A stretch of DNA of 64,000 nt. Origin: Planctomycetota bacterium. Lineage in GTDB: Bacteria; Planctomycetota; Planctomycetia; Planctomycetales; Planctomycetaceae. The notes under the pieces were generated by a model. It was given only the letters and a program-made list of their open reading frames with translations, had not been told where the DNA came from and did no database searches. Below, piece by piece: positions 45,403 through 53,913 of this stretch. The stretch is taken from NCBI GenBank assembly GCA_014584345.1, contig JACTNB010000007.1, positions 42,339-106,338 of the forward strand, in the 5' to 3' direction. The position numbers were made by a program, and so were the translations under genes. Position 1 is the first letter of the stretch, and every line of letters starts with the position of its first letter.

Positions 45403-46281
45403 ATGGACAAACTTTTTTCACCAAAGCAGGTCGCCCGAGCAATTCAGGTGAGCGAATCCTCTGTCAAACGCTGGTGCGACAAGGGGGACCTGGAAGTGCA
45501 ATACACGGCCGGCGGGCATCGCAAAATCCCCATTTCCAGCCTGATTGACTTCTTGCGCAAAACGGGACAAGAGTTGCTGCAACCCGAATTGCTCGGTTTA
45601 CCGCGACTTTCCCGCCAGTCCACCAACGATTACCAGGAGGCAACCCGGCTGTTGACCCAGGCCTTGCTGAATGGGCTGGAATTACAGGCGAGACAGTTGG
45701 TGCTTGAACTGTACCTGGCCGAGCATTCGCTGGCGAATATCTTTGACAAGGTGATCGCCCCGTCGATGGAACGTATCGGGCAGGAGTGGCAGTGTGGTGA
45801 TGCCCAGATCTACCAGGAACGCCGTGGCTGCGAAATCATTCTGCAAACCTTGCGGGAACTCCGATCGCTATTGCCAATTCCTGCCCCGCATTCCTCCATC
45901 GCCGTCGGAGGGACGATCTCGGGGGATTACTACCGGATCCCCACCGCCATGGTGGAAATGGTTCTGCGAGAACATCACTGGAATGCCTGCTCCCTGGGAG
46001 ACAATCTGCCAATTCAGACAATGGAACGTGCCATCCTGGAGTATCGCCCGCGCCTCTTTTGGCTGAGTTGCTCGCACCTGGAGAACCCGGAGTTGTTTCT
46101 TGAACAATACGACTGTTTATATGAGCAATTCGGCCTTTCCGTCGCCTTTGTTGTCGGCGGCCGCGCCCTGACGGAGCCACTCCGTGCCCGCATGCGGTAT
46201 GCGGTGCATTGCGACAGCATGCAGCATCTGGTCGGTTTCCTGCACTCGCTGCAAACCGCGGATCCTGCCCTCCGGTTCTGA
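45403..46281 (+). CDS. MerR-type / B12-binding-fold regulator (CarH/LitR-like) lacking cobalamin histidines
   Basis: 292 aa. The MerR-like helix-turn-helix is at 1-55: FSPKQVARAIQVSESSVKRW, GDLEVQYTAGGHRKIP. A four-helix B12-cap-like part (75-150) has W129 and E139 with CarH spacing. The Rossmann-like part (165-280) has SLGDNLPIQTMERAILEYRP. In CarH, cobalamin is held by a His after the Glu (EH) and by the His of an E/DxHxxG motif. Here these read E139-R140 and D175-Y-Y177-R-I-P, so both His are replaced. Likely a cobalamin-independent or altered-ligand derivative. ATG 45403 starts the HTH. It faces the fasciclin gene; three tandem 9-mer pairs lie between. Confidence 0.82.
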   Translation: MDKLFSPKQVARAIQVSESSVKRWCDKGDLEVQYTAGGHRKIPISSLIDFLRKTGQELLQPELLGLPRLSRQSTNDYQEATRLLTQALLNGLELQARQLVLELYLAEHSLANIFDKVIAPSMERIGQEWQCGDAQIYQERRGCEIILQTLRELRSLLPIPAPHSSIAVGGTISGDYYRIPTAMVEMVLREHHWNACSLGDNLPIQTMERAILEYRPRLFWLSCSHLENPELFLEQYDCLYEQFGLSVAFVVGGRALTEPLRARMRYAVHCDSMQHLVGFLHSLQTADPALRF

Positions 46282-46336
46282 AGCCGCGCAAGACCCGCAT
46301 GGGGATCGTCCCGTGCAGCCGTCGCGCGACGTGCGA

Positions 46337-47158
46337 TCACTGCAGGCGGGCTTCGATTTCCCGCATGTATTTCAGGGAGTCCTGGGCGATGACTTCCGCG
46401 CCGGGAGAATAATCGAACACCTCGACCGAAACCCAGCCTGCGTAACCGGTCTCGCGCAGGGCCTGGAAGATGGGGAGGAAGTCGACATCGCCCATGCCGG
46501 GGCCACGCAGATTGACATCGTTGGCATGAAAATGTCCGATGACATCCCGATGCTGGTGAATCAATTCGGGAATGGAGAGGGATTCATCCGACATCGCCTT
46601 GACATCCTGGTGCAGGCGAATCCAGGGGCTATGGAAATGCTCGATGATTTCCCGGGCCTGGGCACAGGTGATCATAAAATCCGTTTCCTGGCGGGAGAGC
46701 GGTTCCAGGCAAAGCGTCACCTCGCAGTCGGCGAGCGTCGGCAGGACTTGCTCCAGCACTTGCGTGGCATAGCCTTGTGCCTGCTCATGCGTGATCCCCG
46801 GCAGCAGATTTCGCTGCTGTGGAGAACCGAGCACCATCAGCGAGCCTCCCAAATCGCGGCAGAGTCGGGTCAATTCCGCCATGTAGTCCGCCGTGCGCTG
46901 TCTTACGTCGTTCTCTGGCGTGGTGAGGTAGAAACCTTCCGTTTTGGCGAGCAGCCAGTGCAGTCCGACCACTTCCAGTCCCGCTTCCCGGGCTGCCGCC
47001 GCATAGGCCTGGCGCTGCTGGGAAGTGACGTCCCCGGCTCGCGCAGCCAGGGTAAAGGGGGCCACTTCGATCCCTGTGTACCCTGTTTTCGCAATGAAAT
47101 CACATTGGCGCTTCCAGTCCCAGTCAACGAACAGTTCCTGGCAGATGGCATATTTCAT
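46337..47158 (-). CDS. Sugar phosphate isomerase/epimerase (AP-endonuclease-2-like TIM barrel)
   Basis: 273 aa. The xylose-isomerase-like barrel begins ICQELFVDWDWKRQCDFIAK then TGYTGIEVAPFTLAARAGDV. Later segments include GLEVVGLHWLLAKTEGFYLT, LVMLGSPQQRNLLPGITHEQ, LCLEPLSRQETDFM (metal-ligand Glu) and GHFHANDVNLRGPGMGDVDF (His-x-His with Asp), then GWVSVEVFDYSPGAEVIAQD. These TIM barrels isomerise sugars and are abundant in planctomycetes beside Gfo/Idh dehydrogenases. Substrate unknown. GGGAG lies 8 nt before ATG 47158. Confidence 0.87.
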   Translation of the reverse strand: MKYAICQELFVDWDWKRQCDFIAKTGYTGIEVAPFTLAARAGDVTSQQRQAYAAAAREAGLEVVGLHWLLAKTEGFYLTTPENDVRQRTADYMAELTRLCRDLGGSLMVLGSPQQRNLLPGITHEQAQGYATQVLEQVLPTLADCEVTLCLEPLSRQETDFMITCAQAREIIEHFHSPWIRLHQDVKAMSDESLSIPELIHQHRDVIGHFHANDVNLRGPGMGDVDFLPIFQALRETGYAGWVSVEVFDYSPGAEVIAQDSLKYMREIEARLQ

Positions 47159-47516
47159 GACGTGACTCCCGATGTGTATGCGTGTGAATTTCGATATGGC
47201 TTCACCTTATAACAGGCTCTCGGAAATCACAACCGGTCACGATTCTCCCTGCTGGATGTATTCGGAATGTAACGATCACAAGGTTTGCAAAACATGCAAA
47301 GGCTGGAAAGAGAACCCAGCATTAAAAATTTAGACAAACAGGGAAAGATAGCAAACCGGGGTTGTCGAAGCTAATACTGGCGCCTGCTGCAAGGCGGGCC
47401 CTATGTATCGGTGAGACCAGGCCAGGCAAGCAGCTTCCGGTCTCGACCAGTGATCAAGTAAAGCACACTGCCGACCTGAGAGATTTCAGCCCGGCGCCAG
47501 ACGAGGGACCCCAGCC
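47159..47516. other. 358-bp intergenic region upstream of the YTV gene
   Basis: A/T-rich in its first half. It carries GGCGCCTGCTGCAAGGCGGGCC (47385-47400 region), faintly like the arms of the 139-bp element but too short to call. The promoter of the YTV gene must be here; none stands out. Confidence 0.4.
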
Positions 47517-48935
47517 ATGAAGAGAGCAGCCTGGATATCAGTCGCTGCATTCGCACTGTTATTCGGTGCCTACAGCGATCACACGGAAGCCGCCTATTGC
47601 GGTGCGGACAGCTACAACTGCTGTCCCACGGAAACCTGTGGCCTGTGGGGCCGCTTCGGTGTCGCCAAGCGACGCTGCTGCCCGAAATTTGAAACCGTGA
47701 AGGAAGTGGTCTGGAAAACCGAGGAATACTGTTGCCCCGTGACCGTCTACGACACCTGCTGTGAACAGGTGCGGGTCCCCTGCACGCGTACCGTGCAGAA
47801 AACCTGCTATCGCCAGGAGAAGTACACGGTTTGTCGTCCGGAGTACAAAACCTGTTACCGGACGGAATACTGCACGGTCCGCCGGCCCGTCTACCGGACC
47901 TGCTACCGGACGGAAACCTGCACGATCCGCAAGCCGGTCTACAAGACCTGCTACCGCGATCACTGCTACACGGTCTGCCGTCCTGTCACGAAAACGTGTT
48001 ACCGCACCGTCTGCCAGACCTACTGCAAGCCGGTATATCAAACCTGCTATAAGGAAGTCTGCTGCACGAGCTACAAACTGCACACGCAAACCTGCTACCG
48101 CGATGTCTGCTACACGGTCTGCAAGCCCGTGGTCGATACCAAGTGGGTGCCCGTCTGCACGGGCGAATGGAAGACGATTCGTGAACGCGTCCCCGGTTGC
48201 TGCACCACCCACGCCTGCACCACGCCCAACTGCTGCCCGGACGCGGGCTGTGACGACGAGTGTGCGGAATGTGGCGAACAATGCGGCAACTGCACAACCT
48301 GTCCTCCCTGCCGCTGCCTGGAACGCACGCGCTGCCACGGCTATACAATTTGCCGCAAGGTCTGGTGCCCCAAGGTGGAAATGCGGAAGGTCTGCTGCGT
48401 GCGGTATGAAACCTGCGTGAAGCATCGCAAGGTGCCCTACACGGTCTGCACCCGGGTGCCCTGCACCACGGTGAAGCGTGTTCCCTACACCACTTGCACG
48501 ATGGTGCAACAAACCTGCACCCGCCGCGTTCCCTATACGGTCTGCACGATGACCCAGGAAACTCGGCACTGCAAGGTTCCCTACACCACCTGCCACTTTG
48601 TAGAACGCTGCATTACCAAGCGGGTGCCCTACACGGTCTGCGACTGGAAGTGCGAAACGATCAAGAAATGCGTTCCCCACACCACCTGCCACATGGTGAA
48701 GGAATGCCGGACCCGTTGCGTCCCCTACACGACGTGCGAAACTGTTCGCGACTGGAAATACGTCACCGTGACCAAATGCGTCCCCCGCACGATCATGGTG
48801 AAGAAAACCCGTTGCGTGCCTCATGTGGTGTGCCGCAAGGTGCCGGTCTGCTGCGATCCCTGCTGCCCCACGGACGCAGTCGCGTGCTGCCCCGAGGATA
48901 ACTGCACCGAGGATTGCGACACCTGCAAGCAATAG
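47517..48935 (+). CDS. Secreted cysteine-rich YTV-repeat protein
   Basis: 472 aa. Signal peptide 1-25 (AAWISVAAFALLFGAYSDHT). The mature protein is two tandem-repeat blocks. Block 1 (about 75-220) repeats ~17-20 residue units of the type VCRPVTKTCYRTVC / VYKTCYRDHCYTVC. Block 2 (about 265-450) repeats VPYTTCTMVQQTC / VPYTVCTMTQETR. A CCPDAGCDDECAECGEQCGN spacer separates them, and the C-terminus is again Cys-rich. Such YTV proteins are known as planctomycete cell-surface proteins, presumably disulfide cross-linked. GAGGG lies upstream of ATG 47517 and a strong terminator follows, so it is monocistronic and probably well expressed. Confidence 0.87.
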   Translation: MKRAAWISVAAFALLFGAYSDHTEAAYCGADSYNCCPTETCGLWGRFGVAKRRCCPKFETVKEVVWKTEEYCCPVTVYDTCCEQVRVPCTRTVQKTCYRQEKYTVCRPEYKTCYRTEYCTVRRPVYRTCYRTETCTIRKPVYKTCYRDHCYTVCRPVTKTCYRTVCQTYCKPVYQTCYKEVCCTSYKLHTQTCYRDVCYTVCKPVVDTKWVPVCTGEWKTIRERVPGCCTTHACTTPNCCPDAGCDDECAECGEQCGNCTTCPPCRCLERTRCHGYTICRKVWCPKVEMRKVCCVRYETCVKHRKVPYTVCTRVPCTTVKRVPYTTCTMVQQTCTRRVPYTVCTMTQETRHCKVPYTTCHFVERCITKRVPYTVCDWKCETIKKCVPHTTCHMVKECRTRCVPYTTCETVRDWKYVTVTKCVPRTIMVKKTRCVPHVVCRKVPVCCDPCCPTDAVACCPEDNCTEDCDTCKQ

Positions 48936-49515
48936 TGTGAACGATATGGCCGGGCCGGAGGGTGCCTCCTCCGCCCCGGTCCTGAAGATAAAGGTCTCTC
49001 TCGTCTCCTTTCGGGGCCGTGCTCGTTGCACGGCCCTTTTTTATTGAGCAAACCCAATGCGGGCTGGGATGTTCGCGTCCCGGCCGATCGGATCGAGTTG
49101 CGAGAAATTGCGAATCAGCGGGAATCGCGTCGATTTTCGCGTGGGGGATGCCCAAGAAATTGTTAAACTCGGCATCGGAGCCTGTCCGCGAGGATTTCGG
49201 CGTATTGAATCAAGGAGTGCCATGGCTCTGCGAGCGTGCGTATTGCCAAGCATTTTTCCGACATCCAGCCACTGGATCCGCCAGTCCCTTTGCCGTTACT
49301 CGTCTACATGGGCTTGCACTGGCAAAGCCAGTGGCACACAGAAGCCGTGAATTTATTGATTGTGGATCATGTTTGCCGCGATATGTTGTAGTTGGCCTGC
49401 TCCGTGGATACCACGTAAATGGTACACACAGTGCACCCTACGAAAAATTCACAGCTGGTTTATGAACGGATCGATCAGTACAGCGAGGTTTCAAACCGTG
49501 ACCGGGGATACGCGT
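48936..49515. other. 580-bp region with terminator and a REP-like hairpin
   Basis: After the terminator there is no supported gene. CACTGGC-aaa-GCCAGTG (49317-49333) is a perfect 7-bp hairpin, with a related GCCACTGGATCCGCCAGT 48 nt upstream (49269-49286). These look like dispersed palindromic repeats. Confidence 0.5.
49014..49043 (+). terminator. Rho-independent terminator of the YTV gene
   Basis: GGGCCGTGC (49014-49022), loop TCGTT, GCACGGCCC (49028-49036), then TTTTTT. A perfect 9-bp GC-rich stem with T-tract, 79 nt after the YTV stop codon. Confidence 0.9.
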
Positions 49516-50439
49516 ATGCGATGGAGATTGGAAATTCTGCTCGCGCTGACATTCGCGGGGAACACCCTGCTGCCGGCCGGAGAGATCGTGGTGGAATCGG
49601 TACTGATCTCCGTAATTCATTCCGCGGACGTACCCGCGCGTGATACCGGCGTGCTGTCGGAGATACTCGTACGGGAAGGAACGCAGGTCGAAGCGGGAAC
49701 CGTGCTTGTCAAACTCGATGCGGTGGAAGCGGAATTGACCCTGAAGCAGGTTCGCCGCCAGCTCGATATCGCAAACCAGGAGTATGAAAACTATTTGCGG
49801 AAGCTGTTGGCAGGCAAGGCGGCGGAAGTGGCGGCATCGGAACTCAAACGAGCCGAAGAGGCCAACAAAAAATATCCCGAGACCGTTTCCCGCACGGAAG
49901 TCGATCGGTTGCGGCTCGTCTCCGAAAAAGCGCAAATCGATATCCGGCTGGCCGAACACGAGCATCGGTTGCTGGGGATGACGGCCGGTCTCCGGGAAAT
50001 TGAAGTGGAACAGGCCGAACATGGTGTCGAACGAAGGCATATTCGCGCGCCGATCGCCGGGACGGTTGTGCGTATCGATTCGCGTCTGGGCGAATGGGTT
50101 CAACCAGGAGCCAGCCTGGTCCGCTTGATCGATACCCGCCGATTGCGGGCGGAAGCGGTGCTGCCCGCCAAGTATCGTCACCTGGACTTGTCTCGGTGTC
50201 CCGTGCGGGTGGACGTACCCGGTTTCACCGCGGAGAAGACGCGCCCGGTGGAGGGAGCCATTTCCTTCGTACACCCCGAGATCGATCCGGTAGATGGCTC
50301 GTTTCGCATCTGGGCTATACTGGATAATCGGGAGCATGGGCTCCGCCCAGGGGATTCCGTCGTCATGCGGATTCAAACCGATGCGGTCGCCGAACCGGAA
50401 CACCCGCAAGATGCCCTCAACGGACGTCCCGTACGCTGA
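49516..50439 (+). CDS. HlyD-family periplasmic adaptor (membrane fusion protein)
   Basis: 307 aa. A short hydrophobic leader (LEILLALTFAGNTLLPAG) precedes the split biotinyl-lipoyl domain: VPARDTGVLSEILVREGTQV, EAGTVLVKLDAVEAELTLKQ, then an alpha-hairpin coiled coil (about 75-165), then RRHIRAPIAGTVVRIDSRLG and EWVQPGASLVRLIDTRRLRA. A beta-barrel region ends it. This is the adaptor of a trans-envelope exporter. ATG 49516 has GGGGA upstream. The M50-type partner gene starts 19 nt downstream, so the two genes form an operon. No outer-membrane channel or ABC ATPase gene is adjacent. Confidence 0.85.
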   Translation: MRWRLEILLALTFAGNTLLPAGEIVVESVLISVIHSADVPARDTGVLSEILVREGTQVEAGTVLVKLDAVEAELTLKQVRRQLDIANQEYENYLRKLLAGKAAEVAASELKRAEEANKKYPETVSRTEVDRLRLVSEKAQIDIRLAEHEHRLLGMTAGLREIEVEQAEHGVERRHIRAPIAGTVVRIDSRLGEWVQPGASLVRLIDTRRLRAEAVLPAKYRHLDLSRCPVRVDVPGFTAEKTRPVEGAISFVHPEIDPVDGSFRIWAILDNREHGLRPGDSVVMRIQTDAVAEPEHPQDALNGRPVR

Positions 50440-50458
50440 AAATACTGGAGGGACGGGG

Positions 50459-52645
50459 GTGGACAGGATACAGGCTCGCCACGATCTGGAACTATTTCCG
50501 GTGGAAGGTTACGCACAGGCCCCCTGGGTGGTGCGCGATCCGTTGACTCGCACGTGTTTTCATTTCGGCATCGAAGAACACTTTCTGCTCACGCATTTGA
50601 ATGCGTGTCAATCTCTGGAAGAACTGCGGGAGGCGTTTCAACGGCGATTCGCACCGCGGGAACTCCGCGCGGGGGAGTTGGAGAACCTGATTGTCGACTG
50701 GTCGTTCAAGCAACTCTTGCTGACGGATCCACTTCTGATTGCCGAATGGCGGCGGCGGTTGGGAACGCCCTCCTTGGCTTCGCGGCCTGCCCGGGGGTGG
50801 CACGGGATATTTGCCAGTCCACTGGTGATCCGGTTTCGCGGTTGGAATCCCCAGCGATTTCTCGACGGTTTGACACCCTGGCTGGGTTGGATTTATACCG
50901 GGGAATTTCTGGTCTTGGCACTCCTGGTAATGCTTTCCGCGGGGCTGATCGCAATTGCGGAATTGCCGAGTCTGCTGCATGAGTTGCAGCAACTTCCCCT
51001 GCTGTTTGGCCCGGAACATTGGTTGCTGGTCGTGGTGTGTCTTGGGCTGACCAAGGTACTGCATGAATTAGGACATGCGGTCACGTGCCATCACTATGGC
51101 GGGAAATGCACCGAGATGGGAGTGATGCTGCTGGCGTGCATTCCGTGCCTGTATTGCAACGTGACCGATGCCTGGACGTTTCGCAGGCGACGGGAGCGTG
51201 TGGCCGTCAGCGCGGCTGGCATTTTCGTGGACTTGCTGGTGGCAAGCCTCTGCCTGCTGGCCTGGCATTTCAGCGAACCTGGGATTTTTCATGCCGTGTG
51301 CCTGTTGCTGGCCGTGGTGGGGTCGGTGAATTCCCTGCTGCTCAACGGGAACCCCTTGATGCGTTACGATGGCTACTACATCTGTGGCGATCTTCTGGGC
51401 AAGGCGAATTTGCGTTCGGAATCGCTACGTCAGGCCCGGCTGGTCTTGTGGCGGTTCCTGATGGGGCCGCGCTCGGAAGCCAGCGGAGAACGTGTTTCGC
51501 CAGGCATGTGCGGTTATGGGCTGGCGGCGGGTTTGTATTTATGGCTGGTGCTGGTGTTGATCCTCGTGGGGTTTTATCAGTTATTAAAGCCGACCGGTTT
51601 CCAGCCGCTGATCGTGGCGGCAGGCTGCCTGCTGATTCCCGCACAACTCTGGGGAACGGGCCGAGTGATGTATCCGGAAGGGCGGCGGGAATACCGCCTG
51701 CGGAATCGACGGCTGGGCCGAGTGCAACTGAGCCTGCTCGTGGGAACCGTCTTGATTGCCGCGCTGCTGTTTCTCCCTTTTCCCCGCCGGATTCCGGCGA
51801 CGGGTGTGTTGATGCCCCGGGCGGCCGAACCGATCGTCATCCGGGAGAGCGGCCTGCTGCGCGAAACCGCCGACACGGGGGCCACGTTGCACCACGGAGA
51901 GACCATCTACCGGCTGGCAAACGCGGATCTGGAGCAACAAGCGGCGCGGCTGGAAACGGATCAGCGGGCCTGGCAGGCGTCCGAACAGTCGATCCAGCGG
52001 AAGCGAACCCAACTGGCCGATGCCGCGGAAGTGCTGGCCTTGATCGCGGAGCGGCAGTCTACCCTGGTGGAGCAATCCAACCGGCTGCGCGACCGCCTCG
52101 CGCATCTCGAAAAACAAGCGGACCGGACGGGGCGACTGATCCCCTCCCCCTTGCCGGGAGCCGTCGGAGGAGAAGATTACTGGAACACCCTCGATCCGCT
52201 GGCGTTGGAAAATCGCGGTCGATTTCTACCGGAGGGGAATACCTTGGGGGAATTTGCTCCGGATGCCGGTTATACCCTGTTGATCGCAGTGGAGGAACAC
52301 TGGTCGCGGCTGCTGGTTCCGGGAGCCGACAGCCTGGTGTTTTTACCGCAATCGGAAGGCCAGCCCCAGACGGGAACGCTGATTCAATTGGCGCCTGGTG
52401 TCCGGAGGGAGGCACGGGAAAAGGAACAAATTCCCGCTCAACAGGTACTCGACACCTACCTGTCCCGACAACCAGGCGCGGAACGACAGGCACGTGTGGC
52501 AGGGTATGTGCAAATGGAAGCCTCCGCGGCGGAGAACTGGGGGATGTATCAGGTTTGCCAGGTGCGCCTTGCGGTCCCGCCGGCTTCGCTGTGGCAGCGA
52601 TTTCGGGAAATGATTGCACGCACGTGGCGAGACGCGCATCTGTAA
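50459..52645 (+). CDS. PqqD-like / M50 site-2-protease-like / HlyD-like fusion membrane protein
   Basis: 728 aa. Residues about 1-95 resemble a PqqD/RRE-like winged helix (EEHFLLTHLNACQSLEELRE, then AFQRRFAPRELRAGELENLI). A membrane region has the M50 zinc motif HELGH (202-206) within a TM helix and the second motif NPLMRYDGYY (Asp about 304), plus further TM helices to about 480. The C-terminal ~240 residues form an HlyD-like lipoyl/coiled-coil module (IPATGVLMPRAAEPIVIRES). I take GTG 50459 because GGAGG lies 7 nt upstream; ATG 50411 overlaps the previous gene without a site. Probably an intramembrane protease-like exporter component; substrate unknown. Confidence 0.82.
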   Translation: MDRIQARHDLELFPVEGYAQAPWVVRDPLTRTCFHFGIEEHFLLTHLNACQSLEELREAFQRRFAPRELRAGELENLIVDWSFKQLLLTDPLLIAEWRRRLGTPSLASRPARGWHGIFASPLVIRFRGWNPQRFLDGLTPWLGWIYTGEFLVLALLVMLSAGLIAIAELPSLLHELQQLPLLFGPEHWLLVVVCLGLTKVLHELGHAVTCHHYGGKCTEMGVMLLACIPCLYCNVTDAWTFRRRRERVAVSAAGIFVDLLVASLCLLAWHFSEPGIFHAVCLLLAVVGSVNSLLLNGNPLMRYDGYYICGDLLGKANLRSESLRQARLVLWRFLMGPRSEASGERVSPGMCGYGLAAGLYLWLVLVLILVGFYQLLKPTGFQPLIVAAGCLLIPAQLWGTGRVMYPEGRREYRLRNRRLGRVQLSLLVGTVLIAALLFLPFPRRIPATGVLMPRAAEPIVIRESGLLRETADTGATLHHGETIYRLANADLEQQAARLETDQRAWQASEQSIQRKRTQLADAAEVLALIAERQSTLVEQSNRLRDRLAHLEKQADRTGRLIPSPLPGAVGGEDYWNTLDPLALENRGRFLPEGNTLGEFAPDAGYTLLIAVEEHWSRLLVPGADSLVFLPQSEGQPQTGTLIQLAPGVRREAREKEQIPAQQVLDTYLSRQPGAERQARVAGYVQMEASAAENWGMYQVCQVRLAVPPASLWQRFREMIARTWRDAHL

Positions 52646-52772
52646 TCCGCTGGATTATATGGGTGCGGCATTTCTCCGGTTTCGCATATCCGGCTAGAGC
52701 ACCGCGCGAAAGCCGCGTTCCGCCAGGAAGTGGTTTTATTCCCTGCGGCCCGCGGCTCGTTCGCACAACCGG

Positions 52773-53804
52773 TCATTTCTTGTGGTTCAAGCCGACCAGA
52801 TTCGTTTTGATCCGGCAAATATACATATCGGCGGTGAGATACAGGTAATCCCCGTTCGGCCCACCGAAGGTGCAGTTGGCCGTCCGTTCGCCCGTGCTGA
52901 TGCGCCCCACGAATTTTTCATCGGGGGTGAAGACATACACGCCCCCCGGGCCGGTGGCAAACAGCGTTCCGTCCTGGGCCACCGCCATACCATCGGGCAA
53001 GCCGGGCAACTTGTTGACGTCCCTGGTCGCATCATGAATGACCCGTCCCTTTCCGAGCGAACCATCTGGCTTCAAGGGGTACGCCATCCAGAGAGCCGCC
53101 TGAGGATCGGATTGTGTGACGTACACGGTTTTCTCGTCGGGAGAGAGGGCAATGCCATTCGGACGGGCCAGTTCCTTGGTCAGCAGCGTCAATTCGCCGT
53201 TCGGCTTGAGGCGGTAGACGCCACAGAAATCGAGTTCACGGCGGGGGTCGTCCCAGCGATTAGGCAGCCCATAGGGCGGATCGGTAAACAACAGGTCTCC
53301 GTTGGAATGAAAGACCAGATCATTCGGACTGTTCAGCCGTTTGCCCTGGTAATTATCGACCAGCGTCCGTTTTCCACCGCCGTGGGTCAGTACGGAAATG
53401 CGGCGATCGCCATGTTCGCAGGAGACCAGTTGCCCCTGGCTGTCGAGCATCAGGCCGTTGCAGCCAGGCTCGGCACCGTAGTCGTCCACTCCCGTGTACC
53501 CGCTGGGCGACAGATACAAGCTGATCCCTTCACCTTCATCCCAGCGATACACGGCATTCCGGGGAATGTCCGAAAACAACAGGTAGCCCGGTTTTTCCTT
53601 GGTGCCGGGCACCCAGACCGGACCTTCCGTCCAGTCAAATCCCGAGGCGACCACTTCGATCTTGGCTCCCTCGGCGATGATCTGGTTCATCGCGGGCTGG
53701 AAACGCAGCACTTCGCCCAGATGGGGAAAGTTCAAGGTATCCTGAGCCGACACGGCAGCGCCCGTCAGCAGCATCAAACCGAACGTCAGCAGTTGTAACT
53801 TCAT
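52773..53804 (-). CDS. Secreted SMP-30/gluconolactonase-like protein
   Basis: 343 aa. Signal peptide (LQLLTFGLMLLTGAAVSAQ). The propeller pattern of the SMP-30/LRE family is clear: EGPVWVPGTKEKPGYLLFSD, GCNGLMLDSQGQLVSCEHGD, RRISVLTHGGGKRTLVDNYQ, SPNDLVFHSNGDLLFTDPPY, LARPNGIALSPDEKTVYVTQ and LPDGMAVAQDGTLFATGPGG. Conserved Glu, Asn and Asp metal ligands (EGP, SPNDL, PDGM) are present. It probably hydrolyses sugar lactones in the periplasm. GGAAG lies 8 nt before ATG 53804. A Tat-exported Gfo/Idh gene lies 110 nt upstream on the same strand, a natural partner for sugar oxidation. Confidence 0.88.
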   Translation of the reverse strand: MKLQLLTFGLMLLTGAAVSAQDTLNFPHLGEVLRFQPAMNQIIAEGAKIEVVASGFDWTEGPVWVPGTKEKPGYLLFSDIPRNAVYRWDEGEGISLYLSPSGYTGVDDYGAEPGCNGLMLDSQGQLVSCEHGDRRISVLTHGGGKRTLVDNYQGKRLNSPNDLVFHSNGDLLFTDPPYGLPNRWDDPRRELDFCGVYRLKPNGELTLLTKELARPNGIALSPDEKTVYVTQSDPQAALWMAYPLKPDGSLGKGRVIHDATRDVNKLPGLPDGMAVAQDGTLFATGPGGVYVFTPDEKFVGRISTGERTANCTFGGPNGDYLYLTADMYICRIKTNLVGLNHKK

Positions 53805-53913
53805 GAGGATTCTTCCGCGGCAAGGGGTGAAATAATAGGAACCCTTCGTTCCTTGCGGAGCAAGGCCGCCCCTGCCCGAAATCGCGAGGGACCGGGCAGG
53901 GGCAGACGCTGCA

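Noticed and set aside
47559..49031. 490-codon minus-strand frame antisense to the YTV gene
   Set aside because: Its Ala/Gly/Arg-rich repeats simply mirror the repeat structure of the plus-strand gene; it also crosses the terminator.
51085..52848. 587-codon plus-strand frame within the M50/HlyD gene
   Set aside because: Arg/Gly/Pro-rich off-frame translation of a gene with clear HELGH and HlyD motifs.
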